Positions 36,926 through 49,220 of a DNA stretch of 64,000 nt are shown here, one piece after another. Each line of letters starts with the position of its first letter. Positions within the stretch are counted from its first letter, which is position 1. The position numbers and the translations under genes are program-made. Under the pieces are notes generated by a model that saw only the letters and a program-made list of their open reading frames with translations, had not been told where the DNA came from and made no database searches. The stretch comes from Purshia tridentata (Eukaryota > Streptophyta > Magnoliopsida > Rosales > Rosaceae): NCBI GenBank assembly GCA_003254885.1, contig QANT01004276.1:41135-105134 (forward strand), in the 5' to 3' direction.

Positions 36926-39560
36926 TGATACGAAAAGAGAAGAAGGGCAGAGAATACCGTGAGATGAATTTAGAAATTGTTCATCCAAAAGCTGATCACT
37001 CTCTTGATTGAAGACAAAAAGATTGTTGTTTGCTGGAGTATATATATATGGTTAATGAGTGAAAAATCCAACATCCTAACCCACTGATATAAAATCTCTT
37101 CGGATTAATAGTAATAAATAAAGATTAAAGATTAGGAGAAATCATAGAAAACTTAATTTTATTGAAGAGTTCAACAAGGGTAATTAATTAAACATATTGT
37201 TTATAGAACACCTGTGTCTTTTCATAATTTGAAAGTATTTACTTCTAATTTATAATTTGAAAGTATTTATAGGTACTTTTAAACTTGTATATATAGACAA
37301 TTTCATCATACATTTAAAAAGGGTGCTTAATTCGGTCCTGTGCAAATGTATATATATCCAAATTAATCAGCAAAGATCAAATGCCAGATAATTCGATCAC
37401 TCTAGTCTGTTGAGTTTGTGGATGAGAAACCCTAAATATATATGTAGTTCATGATAGGCCCTCTAGGACTCCAAGGGACACAAAAATTTGTTCAGATTCA
37501 AATCGGTCAATGACATATAAGATCACGCATGTGAGGAAGATGATGTTATTGCTGTTGAAACATGAGTACTATTGGATAATATCAATCTGTATATTTATAC
37601 ATCATTCATAAAGTGTAAGGCTCTGTGTTTAATTATAGGAGAAGATAGAGGGAATAAAGGAGAGAAATGGGGATGATGTATTCGATCAAGGATACATTAC
37701 AATTAGGGATTAAGGAATACAAATGAGAGATAAGCAAGTGTAATCATAATTAATCAAATTTACTAACCAATTGAGGAACATGTGTGTGCTCTACTATAAA
37801 CCATATGCAACTTTCTTTTTTAATTTTTTTTTTAATTTGGTTAGTTTGCTAGCTAGGTACGTACGTATATTAATATTAGTGACTACACAATGTCTCATAT
37901 ATCTCCTTAATTAATTCATATATTGTTCAGAATCAACTCTAGCTAGTACACCTATGAACTACCAAATCATCAGAAGGATGGAGTACGTGTCAACAGACCG
38001 ACATGCATGCCAATTACCATTAACAGAAACTTTCAATATATATATAGAGCGTATTTAAGTGTGAGATTTGATATAGACTCACTCCACCTTGTATTCCAAT
38101 AATCGGAATTATCTATTTTTTTGGTATCTATTGAAAAATCATACGTACTTGTAAAAAAATTAGATTAATCATAAATTATTTGACCGTTGATTAAATAATC
38201 ACAATTATGTATATATGCATCAAAACAAAGCAAAAACATTTATAATGGCACTGCAGTAAACATTTACAAAAAAAATCAATTTTTTTTGCAAATTCTTCAC
38301 CCACCTATTACGAGCTTAATTTATGGAGTTTAAGTTCAAATAATACAAGATTTTAAATTAAATAGAAGCCCTTGGAGGTGGATAAAGATGTGAACCAAAT
38401 TAGTTTGACCATTTTACAACAAGAAGATCCATCCCACCCACTACAAATTAAAGGAAATTATATTATGTATTATAGTATGAAATTGTGTCTAGCGGGGAGT
38501 TAGTATCTGGGGCAGTGTTTACACTTCTTTTTTATAGTTTAAATCTTAATTAATTAAGAAATAAATATACGTACCTGGCCAAAAAAATAAATATAAATAG
38601 ATGTGCTTATATGATATGGCCACCATATAATATGAGATTCATGCATTGAATATCTCTTTAATTGAACTTTACAATATTCCTCAATAAACTCTTTCCCCAG
38701 TTATATATCCACCTGAGGGTCCTGAACCCCGCCAAAAGCAAAAATTTTATACATATTATATGTATCCACACCGATATCAAGTATCATCCCCAATCAATAA
38801 TAAGAAGATGGACTAAAATCAGACATTTTTTTATTTATTTGGCCGGAGAAGATTCATACTTAATTAAGACCTATCTAACTAAATTACAAACAAAAAAGAA
38901 GAAGTTAAGTTCCACAGGAAAACACTGTAAATATACAAAGAAACTGTACTTATTTGGAGAGTGCACTGTGGATATATAATTTTAGAGCCCTTCCAACTAA
39001 ATTATGCAACAACTACAAAGAAACTATATTTATAAGCATTGGAAGATGCACTTGTATATCTTAATGTACTTAGCAATTTTTTATTTATTTCAATATTCCC
39101 AATAGAGTTGATTATTGAAATGGATGTTATGTTTTGTCCAAAACTCAATAGTTAAGCTCTAAATTTCAAACAATATGGGCCAATTTGTCCAAAAATGTCT
39201 ACCTGACCAATTGATCAATATTAAGGAGTATTAATCAATCGAGAATTATATTCACAATTAACATAATGCAAATGTTGACAATATAAGCATCGTGTTTAAC
39301 TTAATTACTTTTGTGGGGACACAAAACTATATTGTCAGTAATGCTCCCTTGATCACTATAGAGTAAACCATTTAGACCTTATATATATGGTTACTGGTGA
39401 AAGTTCATTTTGAGTTAAGCACAATCTTCATTATAATTTGTCACAAATAATTATTATTTATAATATCTCTCTTTAAGTTCGAATATTTCCTTCCGTATTG
39501 TAAAAAATTAAAAGAAATAACACATTAATTTTTAATTTTTAAACAAAATGAGATAGTAAA
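34248..39560. other. 5.3-kb spacer upstream of the unknown gene and of nitrate reductase
   Basis: Mostly AT-rich. A possible first (non-coding) exon of the unknown gene lies at about 37020-36952, with TATATATATA just upstream at 37040-37050 and a donor (CACG|GTATTC) near 36958. A 107-codon minus-strand frame at 35702-36025 has no recognisable family. A 125-bp tandem duplication lies at 36264-36505 and an AC/AT microsatellite at 36893-36922. No other gene is supported. Confidence 0.45.
36264..36505. repeat. 125-bp tandem duplication
   Basis: AACCAAAAGCATTAGTTTC begins at 36264 and again at 36389. The copies stay nearly identical through ATTAATAACCCAGGGTTTAT and CGAGATCGAC to TTACATGTAG. They differ at a few single bases and in the length of a T-run. 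Confidence 0.93.
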
Positions 39561-39718
39561 ATTGTTCCAAACCACACAAGGCACAATTTAGGGTCGATCA
39601 AAACTATGAGCGGGAGCCAGAGACCCTGGCGAGTCGCGTCGACATCCTACCCCTAAACTCCAAGTTTCCAACTGGCTCCCTCTGTCTCACCAAGTGGGAC
39701 CCTACTGTCCCTGTTCGA

Positions 39719-39746
39719 CACGTGTACCCCAGAGAGTCCTATATAA
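39719..39746 (+). promoter_or_regulatory. Nitrate reductase core promoter: G-box and TATA box
   Basis: CACGTG at 39719-39724 and TATATAA at 39740-39746. The TATA box would place transcription start near 39770-39780, giving a leader of about 90-100 bases before the ATG at 39870. The region is much more GC-rich than the spacer before it. Confidence 0.65.
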
Positions 39747-39869
39747 GTCTCCCATGTGCCGTCTCATTTTTCCTCGTTCAATCCCACACTGAGATCCCAA
39801 ATACAGTCCCCCCTTTCTCTCTTAGTACACACAAAAGTGAAGTCGATCCCTGACTGACGCGTGTCCCCC

Positions 39870-42800
39870 ATGGCGGCCTCCGTCCACAACCGCCAGTTCG
39901 CCCACCATGAACCCACCATAAACGGCGTCGTCCACTCATTCAAATTCCCGGAAATCCCGCCTTCTAAAAACTCGGTTTTTGCGGAGCACCGCGACGACTC
40001 GTCGTGTTCCAGTGACGACGAGAATGAGACCGCGGACGGTTACAAAGATTTGATCAAGAGAGGTAACAACGAACTGGAGCCGTCGATCCTGGACCCCCGG
40101 GACGAATCAACAGCTGACAGCTGGATAGAGCGCAACGCCACCATGGTCCGTCTCACAGGAAAACACCCCTTCAACTCCGAGCCGCCGCTAACCCGGCTCA
40201 TGCACCACGGCTTCATTACCCCGGTCCCACTCCACTACGTCCGCAACCACGGCGTGGTCCCCAAGGCCACGTGGCAAGACTGGACTGTCGAGGTCACCGG
40301 TCTGGTCCACCGGCCGGCCCTGTTCACCATGGACCAGCTCGTCCGGGAATTTCAAAGCCGCGAGTTCCCAGTCACACTGGTCTGCGCCGGAAACCGCCGC
40401 AAGGAGCAGAACATGGTGAAGCAGACCAAAGGCTTCAATTGGGGCGCCGCCGGAGTGTCCACTTCGGTGTGGCGCGGTGTACCGTTGCGCGACGTGCTCA
40501 AGCGGTGCGGGATCTACAAAAGCGATGGTGGGGCCCTCAATGTTTGCTTTGAAGGGGCCGAAGACCTGCCAGGTGGCGGCGGGTCCAAGTACGGCACGAG
40601 CCTAAAAAGGTCGGTGGCCATGGACCCGTCGAGGGACATCATACTGGCGTACATGCAAAACGGCGAGCGTTTGGCGCCGGACCACGGGTTCCCGGTTCGG
40701 GTTATAATACCAGGGTTCATTGGGGGCCGCATGGTCAAGTGGGTGAAACGCATCGTCGTAACGACACAGGAATCCAACAATTATTACCACTACAAGGACA
40801 ACAGAGTGCTTCCCTCGCACGTTGATGAAGAGCTCGCCAACGTTGAAGGTATTTTAAAAGTCAAAACTGTGCCTTCTGAGTTTTGATTAGTCATTTTTTG
40901 TATATGGAAGTGAAAGTAGTCTTAATGACGACACTGATGTTTTACTGTGTTGGGTGGTGTACTATGTTGTTGTGCAGCGTGGTGGTACAAGCCAGAGTGT
41001 ATAATAAACGAACTGAACATAAACTCGGTCATAACGACGCCGTATCACGATGAGATATTACCGATTAACTCGTGGACATCGCAGCGGCCGTACACCTTAA
41101 GAGGCTACGCATATTCCGGTGAGCTAGCTAGCTAGAATCTCTCTCTTCAGAGAGTTTTTTTTTTGTTTTTTGTTGATTTCATCTCGAAATAGAATCTTTT
41201 ATATGAAGTGGAGAGTGAAACACGTAATATATGGACATAATTGAGTGCATCGAAATCCGCATTAACATAAGAAAATGAATCTTATCGAAGAACATGTGCA
41301 CATTCAAAATTTGGTTTTCGTTGAGAAAGCGCTTATCGAATCGATCGTTTTGGAAGTTCTCGATATCAGTGATATATTCATGTAGACGTCATAATGCTTT
41401 TCAATAGAAAATATAAACCAAAAAGGGTTTTGTCCGTTTTGTTGTAATATTCTGAGTGTTGTAAATTGTAATTACGCTTCTTGTTTTACAGGAGGTGGGA
41501 AGAAAGTGACGAGAGTGGAGGTAACAATGGACGGCGGAGACACGTGGCGGTTGTGCATTTTGGACCTTCCTGAGAAGCCGAACAAGTACGGAAAATACTG
41601 GTGCTGGTGCTTTTGGTCGCTAGAAGTGGAGGTGCTAGACCTGCTCGTAGCCAAAGAGATAGCGGTGCGAGCCTGGGACGAGACCCACAATACTCAGCCC
41701 GAGAAGCTCATCTGGAATGTGATGGTAAAGTATTCAAACCTTTGCTGGAACCAACCACGTCCTTACATTTGTGACGCAGTCACCGTCTTTCTATCACATT
41801 GCTGAAAGCGGTCAGGTTATATAACAATTTAGACCAATAGTGTCATGTCACAAAGACCACTAAAAATGAGTCTCATTGGTGCACGCAACGTTGGATCCTT
41901 AAGCTTTGGAAGCCCACAATGTTGGGTTGTTTCAATCTCTGGCCTCTCTTATTGGTAGAAGAATAATATTTGCATAATATATTGAAAGTTTTCTATTATT
42001 GTGATGTATAAACAGTACATTAGGTGATTGAATGTGAGTACATATATATTCGTACCCTTTTTAATATTTAGGTGTTTGATTTAATATCGATAATTTTGAG
42101 CTTTATTCTTCACTATAGTTGATTCAATTTGTGCTTACGGGTAAAACTGATGTGCAGGGCATGATGAACAACTGTTGGTTTCGGGTCAAAACCAATGTGT
42201 GCAAGGGCCACAAGGGAGAGATAGGAATAGTGTTCGAGCACCCAACTCAGCCCGGAAACAAATCGGGCGGGTGGATGGCCAAAGAAAGATACTTAGAGTC
42301 CGAAGCCAACTTATTAACTCTCAAGAAAAGTGTTTCTTCACCCTTCATGAACACTTCGTCCAAGACATACTCAATGTCCGATGTCAAGAAACACAACTCT
42401 CCTAATTCGGCTTGGATCGTCGTCCACGGCCACATCTACGATTGCACTCACTTTATCAATGATCATCCTGGCGGCGTTGACAGCATTTTGATCAATGCCG
42501 GCACGGATTGCACTGAAGAGTTTGATGCCATCCACTCCGACAAGGCTAAGAAAATGCTTGAGGATTACAGAATAGGCGAGTTGATACCCACAGGTTTCGA
42601 CTCTTCCACCTCTAGTTCGCCTAATAACTCCGTGCACGGGCCACAAAAATTATCATCAGATGATTTGATTTCCTCCAACATAACGCACTTAACTCCTATT
42701 AAAGAAGTCACATCCGCAAGAAGCATCACACTTAACCCACGTGAGAGAATCCCATGCCAACTTGTGACTAAGATCTCAATTTCCCATGATGTGAGGCTCT

Positions 42801-43510
42801 TTAGGTTTGCATTGCCATCCGAGGACCAAGTCCTCGGCTTGCCGGTGGGTAAACACATATTTTTATGTGCTACCATAGAAGGCAAGCTTTGCATGAGAGC
42901 TTACACTCCAACTAGCTCGATTGATGAAGTTGGGTATTTCGATTTGGTGGTCAAGATCTATTTCAAAAACGTGCACCCAAGGTTCCCCAATGGTGGGGTC
43001 ATGTCACAGTACTTGGACTCACTTCCAATTGGGTCATCCCTCGACGTGAAGGGCCCACTAGGCCACATAGAGTATACTGGCCGCGGTAACTTTTTGGTCC
43101 ACGGTAAACCCAAATTTGCAAAGAGGCTTGCCATGCTGGCAGGTGGGACCGGGATCACACCCATTTACCAAGTGGCCCAAGCCATCTTGAAGGACCCAGA
43201 GGACCGGACTGAAATGCATGTGGTGTATGCGAACCGGACAGAAGAGGACATTTTGCTGAGGGAGGAGCTTGATTCTTGGGCAAAAGAGGACGAGAGGTTC
43301 AAGGTGTGGTATGTGGTGGAGATTGGTAAGGAAGGGTGGGAATACAGTGTGGGATTCATCACGGAGACTATCCTGAGGGAGCACATCCCGGATGGATCGG
43401 ACGGTTCTCTCGCGTTGACTTGTGGGCCTCCACCTATGATCCAGTTTGCTGTGCAGCCCAATTTGGAGAAGATGAACTATGATATCAAAAATTCGTTGCT
43501 GGTGTTTTGA
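39870..43510 (+). CDS. NIA: Nitrate reductase [NAD(P)H]
   Basis: Four exons (39870-40848, 40978-41118, 41492-41724, 42158-43510) encode 901 residues, the normal size and exon number for plant NIA. The cytosolic enzyme reduces nitrate to nitrite, the first step of nitrate assimilation. Order: acidic N-terminus ([12 protein letters not shown]), molybdopterin domain with the Mo-ligand Cys172 in [11 protein letters not shown], dimerisation domain, hinge 1 with Ser511 in [10 protein letters not shown] (the 14-3-3 phosphosite in characterised NRs), cytochrome b5 domain with haem ligands His554 (DHPGG) and His577, a Ser-rich hinge 2, the FAD domain (RAYTPTS), and the NADH domain ending in CGPPPMI (Cys873). 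All redox ligands that I can check are intact. The start is the ATG at 39870, giving [10 protein letters not shown]; the frame opens at a GTG slightly upstream. Confidence 0.98.
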
Positions 43511-46500
43511 ACTTGTTACACTTAATCGTATATGTACATATTAGTTATGTTCCTTAATTATGTTTATTTGTTTTTAGAACAAAAATTATAAAAATAAAGT
43601 CAGTTGTACACTAGTTGATATTTCTCATGCTGAGAAATATGTAGTTTTGTAACAAAGTCTTTGCCCTTATGGTTAATTAATGAGTTTGAGAAACTGGATT
43701 GCATGTTTGTCTCAATATTGCCTAATTTTAAATATAACAACTTACACAATTTAAGAATTATTCAAAACTAGAAAGATATTTATGGCCAAATTTCTACGCC
43801 TTCTTCTTTCGTTTGCTGAAAGGTCAGCCTAACTTAGTTTCCGCATACAGTCAACATATATGGCCCTTCCTCTTATAGTTGTATGTTGCAATTTACATGC
43901 CTTTGACCCCAAAAAACCAAAACCAAAACCAAAATAATTGTTTGTTTTGTGGTGGAGTGGAATAAACAATGAAGCAAGAGAATCGTCCTATGTATTGTTT
44001 CCCACCTGATGAGGTTGAGTGACGAATTTTGTAGGCAACTTGGCTTGAGCAATTTGTGTTCCTCAAAGCATATATATAAAATAAAATAGAATTGACCCAA
44101 TAAAAAAGCATATTATAAAATAGAAAAGTCCTTATCATTGTTCTATTTTTAACTATTAAGTAATATTTTTGATCTTGAAATGGTACAAAGGAGGTGTATA
44201 GTACTGTGTTTGTTGGTGGGATACTTTGTCAAGTAGATGTATATAATATTAGGAGTCCACAATTTTGAAACGGCTCCAAAGTCATTGGATGTTTGGAATA
44301 GGTAAGGGTCAATTAATTAGTGTGACACTGCAAACAGCTGACTTTTGGCAATCAAGTTCGACAAAGTCACGACTGACGATTATTAATTATCTTCCTTCTT
44401 CAATAATGATTTTGAGCAATAATTCTTACACAATTGAAGGTAGACCATCATTTAAAATGGTATTAAAATGCTGTGTTCCATACATATTTTATACTAAAAC
44501 TAAAATTACACGATATTTGGTGTAGCAGAAGCATTATTACTATAGTCTATAATCTATACAAGTCATCGATCTGATGATGTTCAATGCATATACATGTGTC
44601 TAATTTGTTGAATGTATGCAGTGCATATATATATATATGTGTGTCTTTGTTTGCAAAACGACACTAGTCATGAGCAGTAGAAGAAGATAAAGTTGTGCTT
44701 GTTACTTGGTTTCCAAGTTTCAAGAACGTTATATACGTACGTATATAAGTTTTCATTAATGTCGTTTCTTGATGAACTCTCACGCACCCACTTGGTATAG
44801 TAGTTTATGATATGTCGTTTGCTTCACTACGACAGATTTAGTAGACTTTTTTTTATCAAGGTCATTGGATGAAACGTATTTGTGACAGTGCTCAAGCACA
44901 GCACTTTCGGCAAACAATCGTCAAAGTGATGATTAAGCTATTTTTTTTTTCCAATAATAATGATTTGAAGCAATAATTCTTACACAATTTAAGGTATATG
45001 ATATATGAATTATAGTATTATAGTAAGTTTCTCAAAGCATTAATATATCATATATGTATGTGTTCAATATGAATACACATGAATGTATCTAGCGCATAAT
45101 TGTGTGTGTGTTCAGCATGAGTTGACGTGAAAGAGTGTGAGACATACGACGTAAACCCTCTTGCAGTTGCAGTGAGGTTGTGGAATTAATGCGTAAATTT
45201 AAGAGTTAATTATAAATAAATTAATAAAAAATTTCATAATTACATTTTAATCAATACACCTTTTCATAATTTTATTTTAATTACTATTGACCAAAAATAT
45301 ATTAAACATAGTGACTAAAATGAGATATAATTTTAAAACTCATTGACTATTATAAAAATAAAAAAATTTATATTGACTATTATGTAATATTAAAATATTT
45401 TATTGATTTAAATATAATTTTTTATAAATTTTAAATGTCTCTAAGTAATGAATTGGTGTACGTGTTCTACTGTGGGCCTTTATTACAATTTCCAAGCTCA
45501 TTCAGGCCTGCCTTTTGATCCAATTCCATTGTCGTCAAGTAGTTGTTTTCGTATAATTGTATTGTCCTTTTTCTTACTACTTCGTATATATCATTAATGT
45601 CGTTTCTTCATCAACTCTCACACAACCCACTCTACTCGGCGTACGTAGTGTTTGGGATGAATTTGCAGTTTGCTTCATTTCTCTTTTGAATAACTATTAT
45701 TATTTGCTTCTTCTAAATCAAAAAATTAAATTTTGAATATCAATAAAATTTTAAAAGTTCAAAAATATAAAAATATTGATAAAAATTTAAACTAAAATAA
45801 TTGAAATATTTAACAGAATTTCGATAATTTTGATTTGATAATATTTTAAGACCTAAATAAAAAAATTCTAAATTTAATTCCTTGATCTTGATATATTAAT
45901 TAACAAATTATTATTCATGAAAGTTAAATTTATGGTAGTTTCAAATAATACGATAAAACAGCCAGAATAATTTAACAGATTTAGCAGATTATTGCTGAAC
46001 AATCTGGCAGAACAGTCAGAACAACCAGTACTTGCTTATTGCTGTTTTTGGTTTGTCATGGTTGGCTCCTTGGGAGGTGAGTTTTTTGAGCTACCAGAGA
46101 GGGTGAGAGGTGGGTACATTGTAAGCACTAACAACACCACCCATTTCCTCATCTTTAATATCATTTTCTTAATTTGTCAAATATGTTTTGTTGAATGGAC
46201 TTGTGGAGATGGACTTATAAATTAGACTAGAAGAATCCCACACATTTGGCATGATCAGATGAGATGTGTTGTTTAAAACTGAAATTTTGGTGATCTTTTT
46301 TGCTTTGGCAATTGGGATTATCTTAAGCCAAGAAGTGGTAATAGGAACACAAAACAGGTGAGTTGCTAACTGTAGGGAGTTGTTGCTTTCACGAAATTTG
46401 ATCACTTTGGTTAGAACACTTCCTGGAATTCTAAGAAGGAATGTTGCTTAATTACATCAACATCTTTGGCATAATGCTCTAAAAACAACATTTGAACATA

Positions 46501-46543
46501 CACAAAGTCACAAACAGATTTCATTTTGCTACAAGAAATCTAT
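43511..46543. other. Convergent, repeat-rich spacer between nitrate reductase and the UGT gene
   Basis: The first ~250 bases are probably the NIA 3' UTR. 44.2-45.7 kb holds a dispersed duplication family. 45190-45440 and 45700-45960 are very AT-rich. Short frames at 43873-44138, 44265-44525 and 45992-46225 have no family resemblance and run through low-complexity sequence. No gene is supported. Confidence 0.5.
44275..45680. repeat. Degenerate duplicated blocks between NIA and the UGT gene
   Basis: Block A (about 44275-44445) and block B (about 44855-45000) share GTCATTGGATG, a GACA-G-GC-AA pattern, and CAATAATTCTTACACAATT. Their offset is about 560-580. Separately, ATTAATGTCGTTTCTT followed by (G/C)AT(G/C)AACTCTCAC occurs at 44757 and 45594. 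The blocks are diverged and have lost parts. Confidence 0.65.
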
Positions 46544-48509
46544 TTACTTGCATATGAGAGTTGCTACAAATTTCTCAATGTTCTTGTCAGTGCTCCCACC
46601 TTCACCTACAGCCTCCTTAGCCAATTCTCTCCACCTCATTGAATTCCTTCTAAACTCCTTCCCTCTCTCTCCTTCCATGACTTCTTTTATGCATCTTTCT
46701 ATTTCTTCTTTACTCACAATTCCCATTTGATCATCAACCTTGGCCCTCACTCCCACTTCCCATTCATCTGCTACAAACTTAGCATTCATTGGTTGGTCGG
46801 TCCATTGTGGCACTGCCACCATTGGAACTCCCAAGCTCAATGCCTCAAGTGTAGAGTTCCACCCACAATGTGTCATGAAGCAACCTATGGCTCTGTGACT
46901 CAAAACTTGGAGCTGAGGGCACCAAGTCACAACCAAAACCTTCTCTGAAGATGTCACATCCTCTGCAAATTTGCTAGGAAGCTTTTTCATTTCTGGGTCT
47001 CTGACTACCCACAAGAAGTTGGTGTTGCTCATTTTTAGGCCCCATGCTAGTTCCTCCATCTGCTTCTCTCCCACATTAGCAATGCTTCCAAATGATACAT
47101 AGACGACTGTGCCTGTTGCTTTTGATTCTAGCCACTTCATGATGCAAGCGTCCACGCTTGGTTTTGAGATGCTGAGGCCATAATCTTTGTCATGTTCTAA
47201 ACTTTTTTCCAGGTACATAGATGGAATGGTTGGTCCTATTGTCATGATTGGCCATTGCGTTCTCATCCAATTCACCACCTGATGAAGTTTAGTGGGGTCA
47301 CTTATTTAAGCTCAAATAAACTATTTGTATTATATTTATCGACTGCAACTCTTATAATGTTCAGATTCACTTATGTGAGACCACGTCTCTTAAGAGAGTG
47401 AGACTCACCTATAAGTGGATCCGACTCGATGAAAGATGTGGTTATATTAGTCACTACAAAGGAGCATTGTTGTCTGGCTAACATGTATTGTAGGGTTATG
47501 GTATAAAAGCCTAACATACATAGTCCAAAAGAAGACTGGTTGGTTGTTGTCAGTTCAGTCATATTCATAGCTAGGTAATATTAGTCACTTCCATTCAATG
47601 GATGCTAGTCTCTGCCATAAAAAACACAGAAAAACCATTCACATTATTGAGCAAAAGCACAAAGGAATCTATTGCTCAATTATAGTTCAGTTTAAACTTT
47701 AAAGAGTGAAAGTCAGTTGGGAATTACCACAAGCCTGAAGCCCCATACGTGAATCAACTAAAAATTCAGTCTTCTTAAAACTTTCAAAAAAACATCCTAA
47801 ATGAGTTTTTGAAATTTTACCAAACTTTTTACGCCTATAAGAGGGTTTGTGGATTATGTACCTCTTTTTCCAAGGAATCAAAAGTGTTGAAGAAGATCCA
47901 ATCGGCTTCAGCAATATTTGAAAACCGGCTAATCACCACCTGCAACAAGAATGGATAGGACCCTGGATCATAGATGAAAGAGGGCAGGTCATGTGGTTCA
48001 AGTGGTGGCAGCCCAGGTAGTGAAACTGCAGGCTCTTTAAGGGGAACACTAAGCACTCCTTGGTGCACATTGCAGTACACAGTTGAAACAGCACAAGAGT
48101 TAGTGAAAAATGATGCCCCAGGAAGGCCCAGACCTTTGGCTATGTCTAAGGCCCATGGCATGGCAGAGTCATACACAAGGCAGCTAATGGGGTAGCCAGT
48201 ACTCTCTTGCTTCACTATAAGCTCTGGCAATCTCTGTGACATAATGCTTTGGAAAAACTCCAGCTTGTTGTCTACTTTATCAGGTTCATGATGATCAGAC
48301 TCAGATCCAACATAAATTGGCTCAACCCTGACCATGCTCACTTGGGGTTGTATGGCCTCAATGTTAGAGCAGATGGTGACCAGTGTCACTCTCAGACCTT
48401 TAGATGCAAGGCGTTTAGAGAATTGGAGCATTGGGTTTATGTGGCCTTGGATAGGAAGAGGAATTACAAGTACATGGACTTCAAGGGCTCTTTCTTTTTC
48501 TTCCTCCAT
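46544..48509 (-). CDS. UGT74-type UDP-glycosyltransferase
   Basis: Two exons (48509-47862 and 47278-46544) join in phase to 460 residues, typical for family 1 plant UGTs, with the single intron placed as in many of them. The N-terminal domain has the catalytic His23 (PLPIQGHINPML) and the partner Asp114 (VYDSAMPWALD). The C-terminal PSPG box lies at about residues 335-378, from WCPQLQVLSHRAIGCF through HCGWNSTLEALSLGVP to PQWTDQ. The final Gln favours UDP-glucose. The box and N-terminus match the UGT74 group, whose members glucosylate salicylate, auxins, thiohydroximates and other acids; the substrate cannot be told from sequence alone. No lesions are visible. Confidence 0.95.
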
Positions 48510-49220
48510 TTTCTTTGTTCAGATCACTCCCTCTTTGCTCTAGCTACTCTGCCTTTACGCGTTGTTATTATAATAAACTGAAAAAATCAATCGCTTTCTT
48601 ATTCAATAATTCAATGATGAAAGAGACATGTAATTCGGCAGCCAGGGCGCGTGTAGTCCTGTTGGTTAAGTCACTGCTTAGGTCATTGCTTTTCCCTTAA
48701 ATCACTGCTTAGGTCACTGCTTAGGTCATTGCTTAGCAACCCAAATTCGAATCACAGCAGTGGCTGTGCTGAGTGAGGCCTCTTTCTTTTTCCTTTTTTT
48801 CATCTTTTTTGTTTTGTACAAACTGATATCATTAGAGCAACCCCAGTGTGGGTTGCAGTTCAACGCACATAAATATATTAAAGTTGCAAGTGGTGCAACT
48901 CATTTTCTACTTTTGAGTTGAATCCAAATGTGGGTTGCTCATTCTTTCTTTCATTCTGTGGAACAGATTGAACGATAGAGTACTAGAAAGCAAGGAGCTG
49001 TAGTTAAAGAAATAGTAGAATTTATTTGAGGATTGGACATTAGCAACATATGGTTTACATCAAGTTCATATATATTTAATAGGAAATGTGTCCAACTATT
49101 AAATTCAGATTATTGATTTGCTAACTTCAACTTGATGCTAAAGGGCATTAACCCTATATCTGACCCTCTAAGCTTATATATGTAGTTGCTTATAATATTG
49201 ACCATACAACACCAGGAATC
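48510..49220. other. Spacer between the UGT and calmodulin-like genes
   Basis: Contains the UGT leader, the SINE at 48643-48818 and the 3' UTR of the calmodulin-like gene. I see no further coding sequence. Confidence 0.5.
48643..48818 (+). mobile_element. tRNA-derived SINE with an expanded spacer
   Basis: A box-like TAGTCCTGTTGGTTAAG at 48654-48670 and B box-like ATTCGAATC at 48745-48753, followed by a TG/GAGTGAGG segment and a T-rich 3' end (48780-48818). This is the layout of plant tRNA-derived SINEs. Between the boxes a 12-base unit (TCACTGCTTAGG) is repeated at 48671, 48702, 48714 and, with changes, at 48683 and 48726. That stretches the A-B spacing to about 90 bases. I could not identify a target-site duplication. 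Confidence 0.6.

Noticed and set aside
38662-38979. 105-codon plus-strand frame in the NIA upstream spacer
   Set aside because: AT-rich, low-complexity amino acid content, no homology cue and no promoter or splice context.
42565-43461. Several 90-110 codon minus-strand frames inside nitrate reductase exon 4
   Set aside because: Antisense shadows of a fully conserved coding exon.
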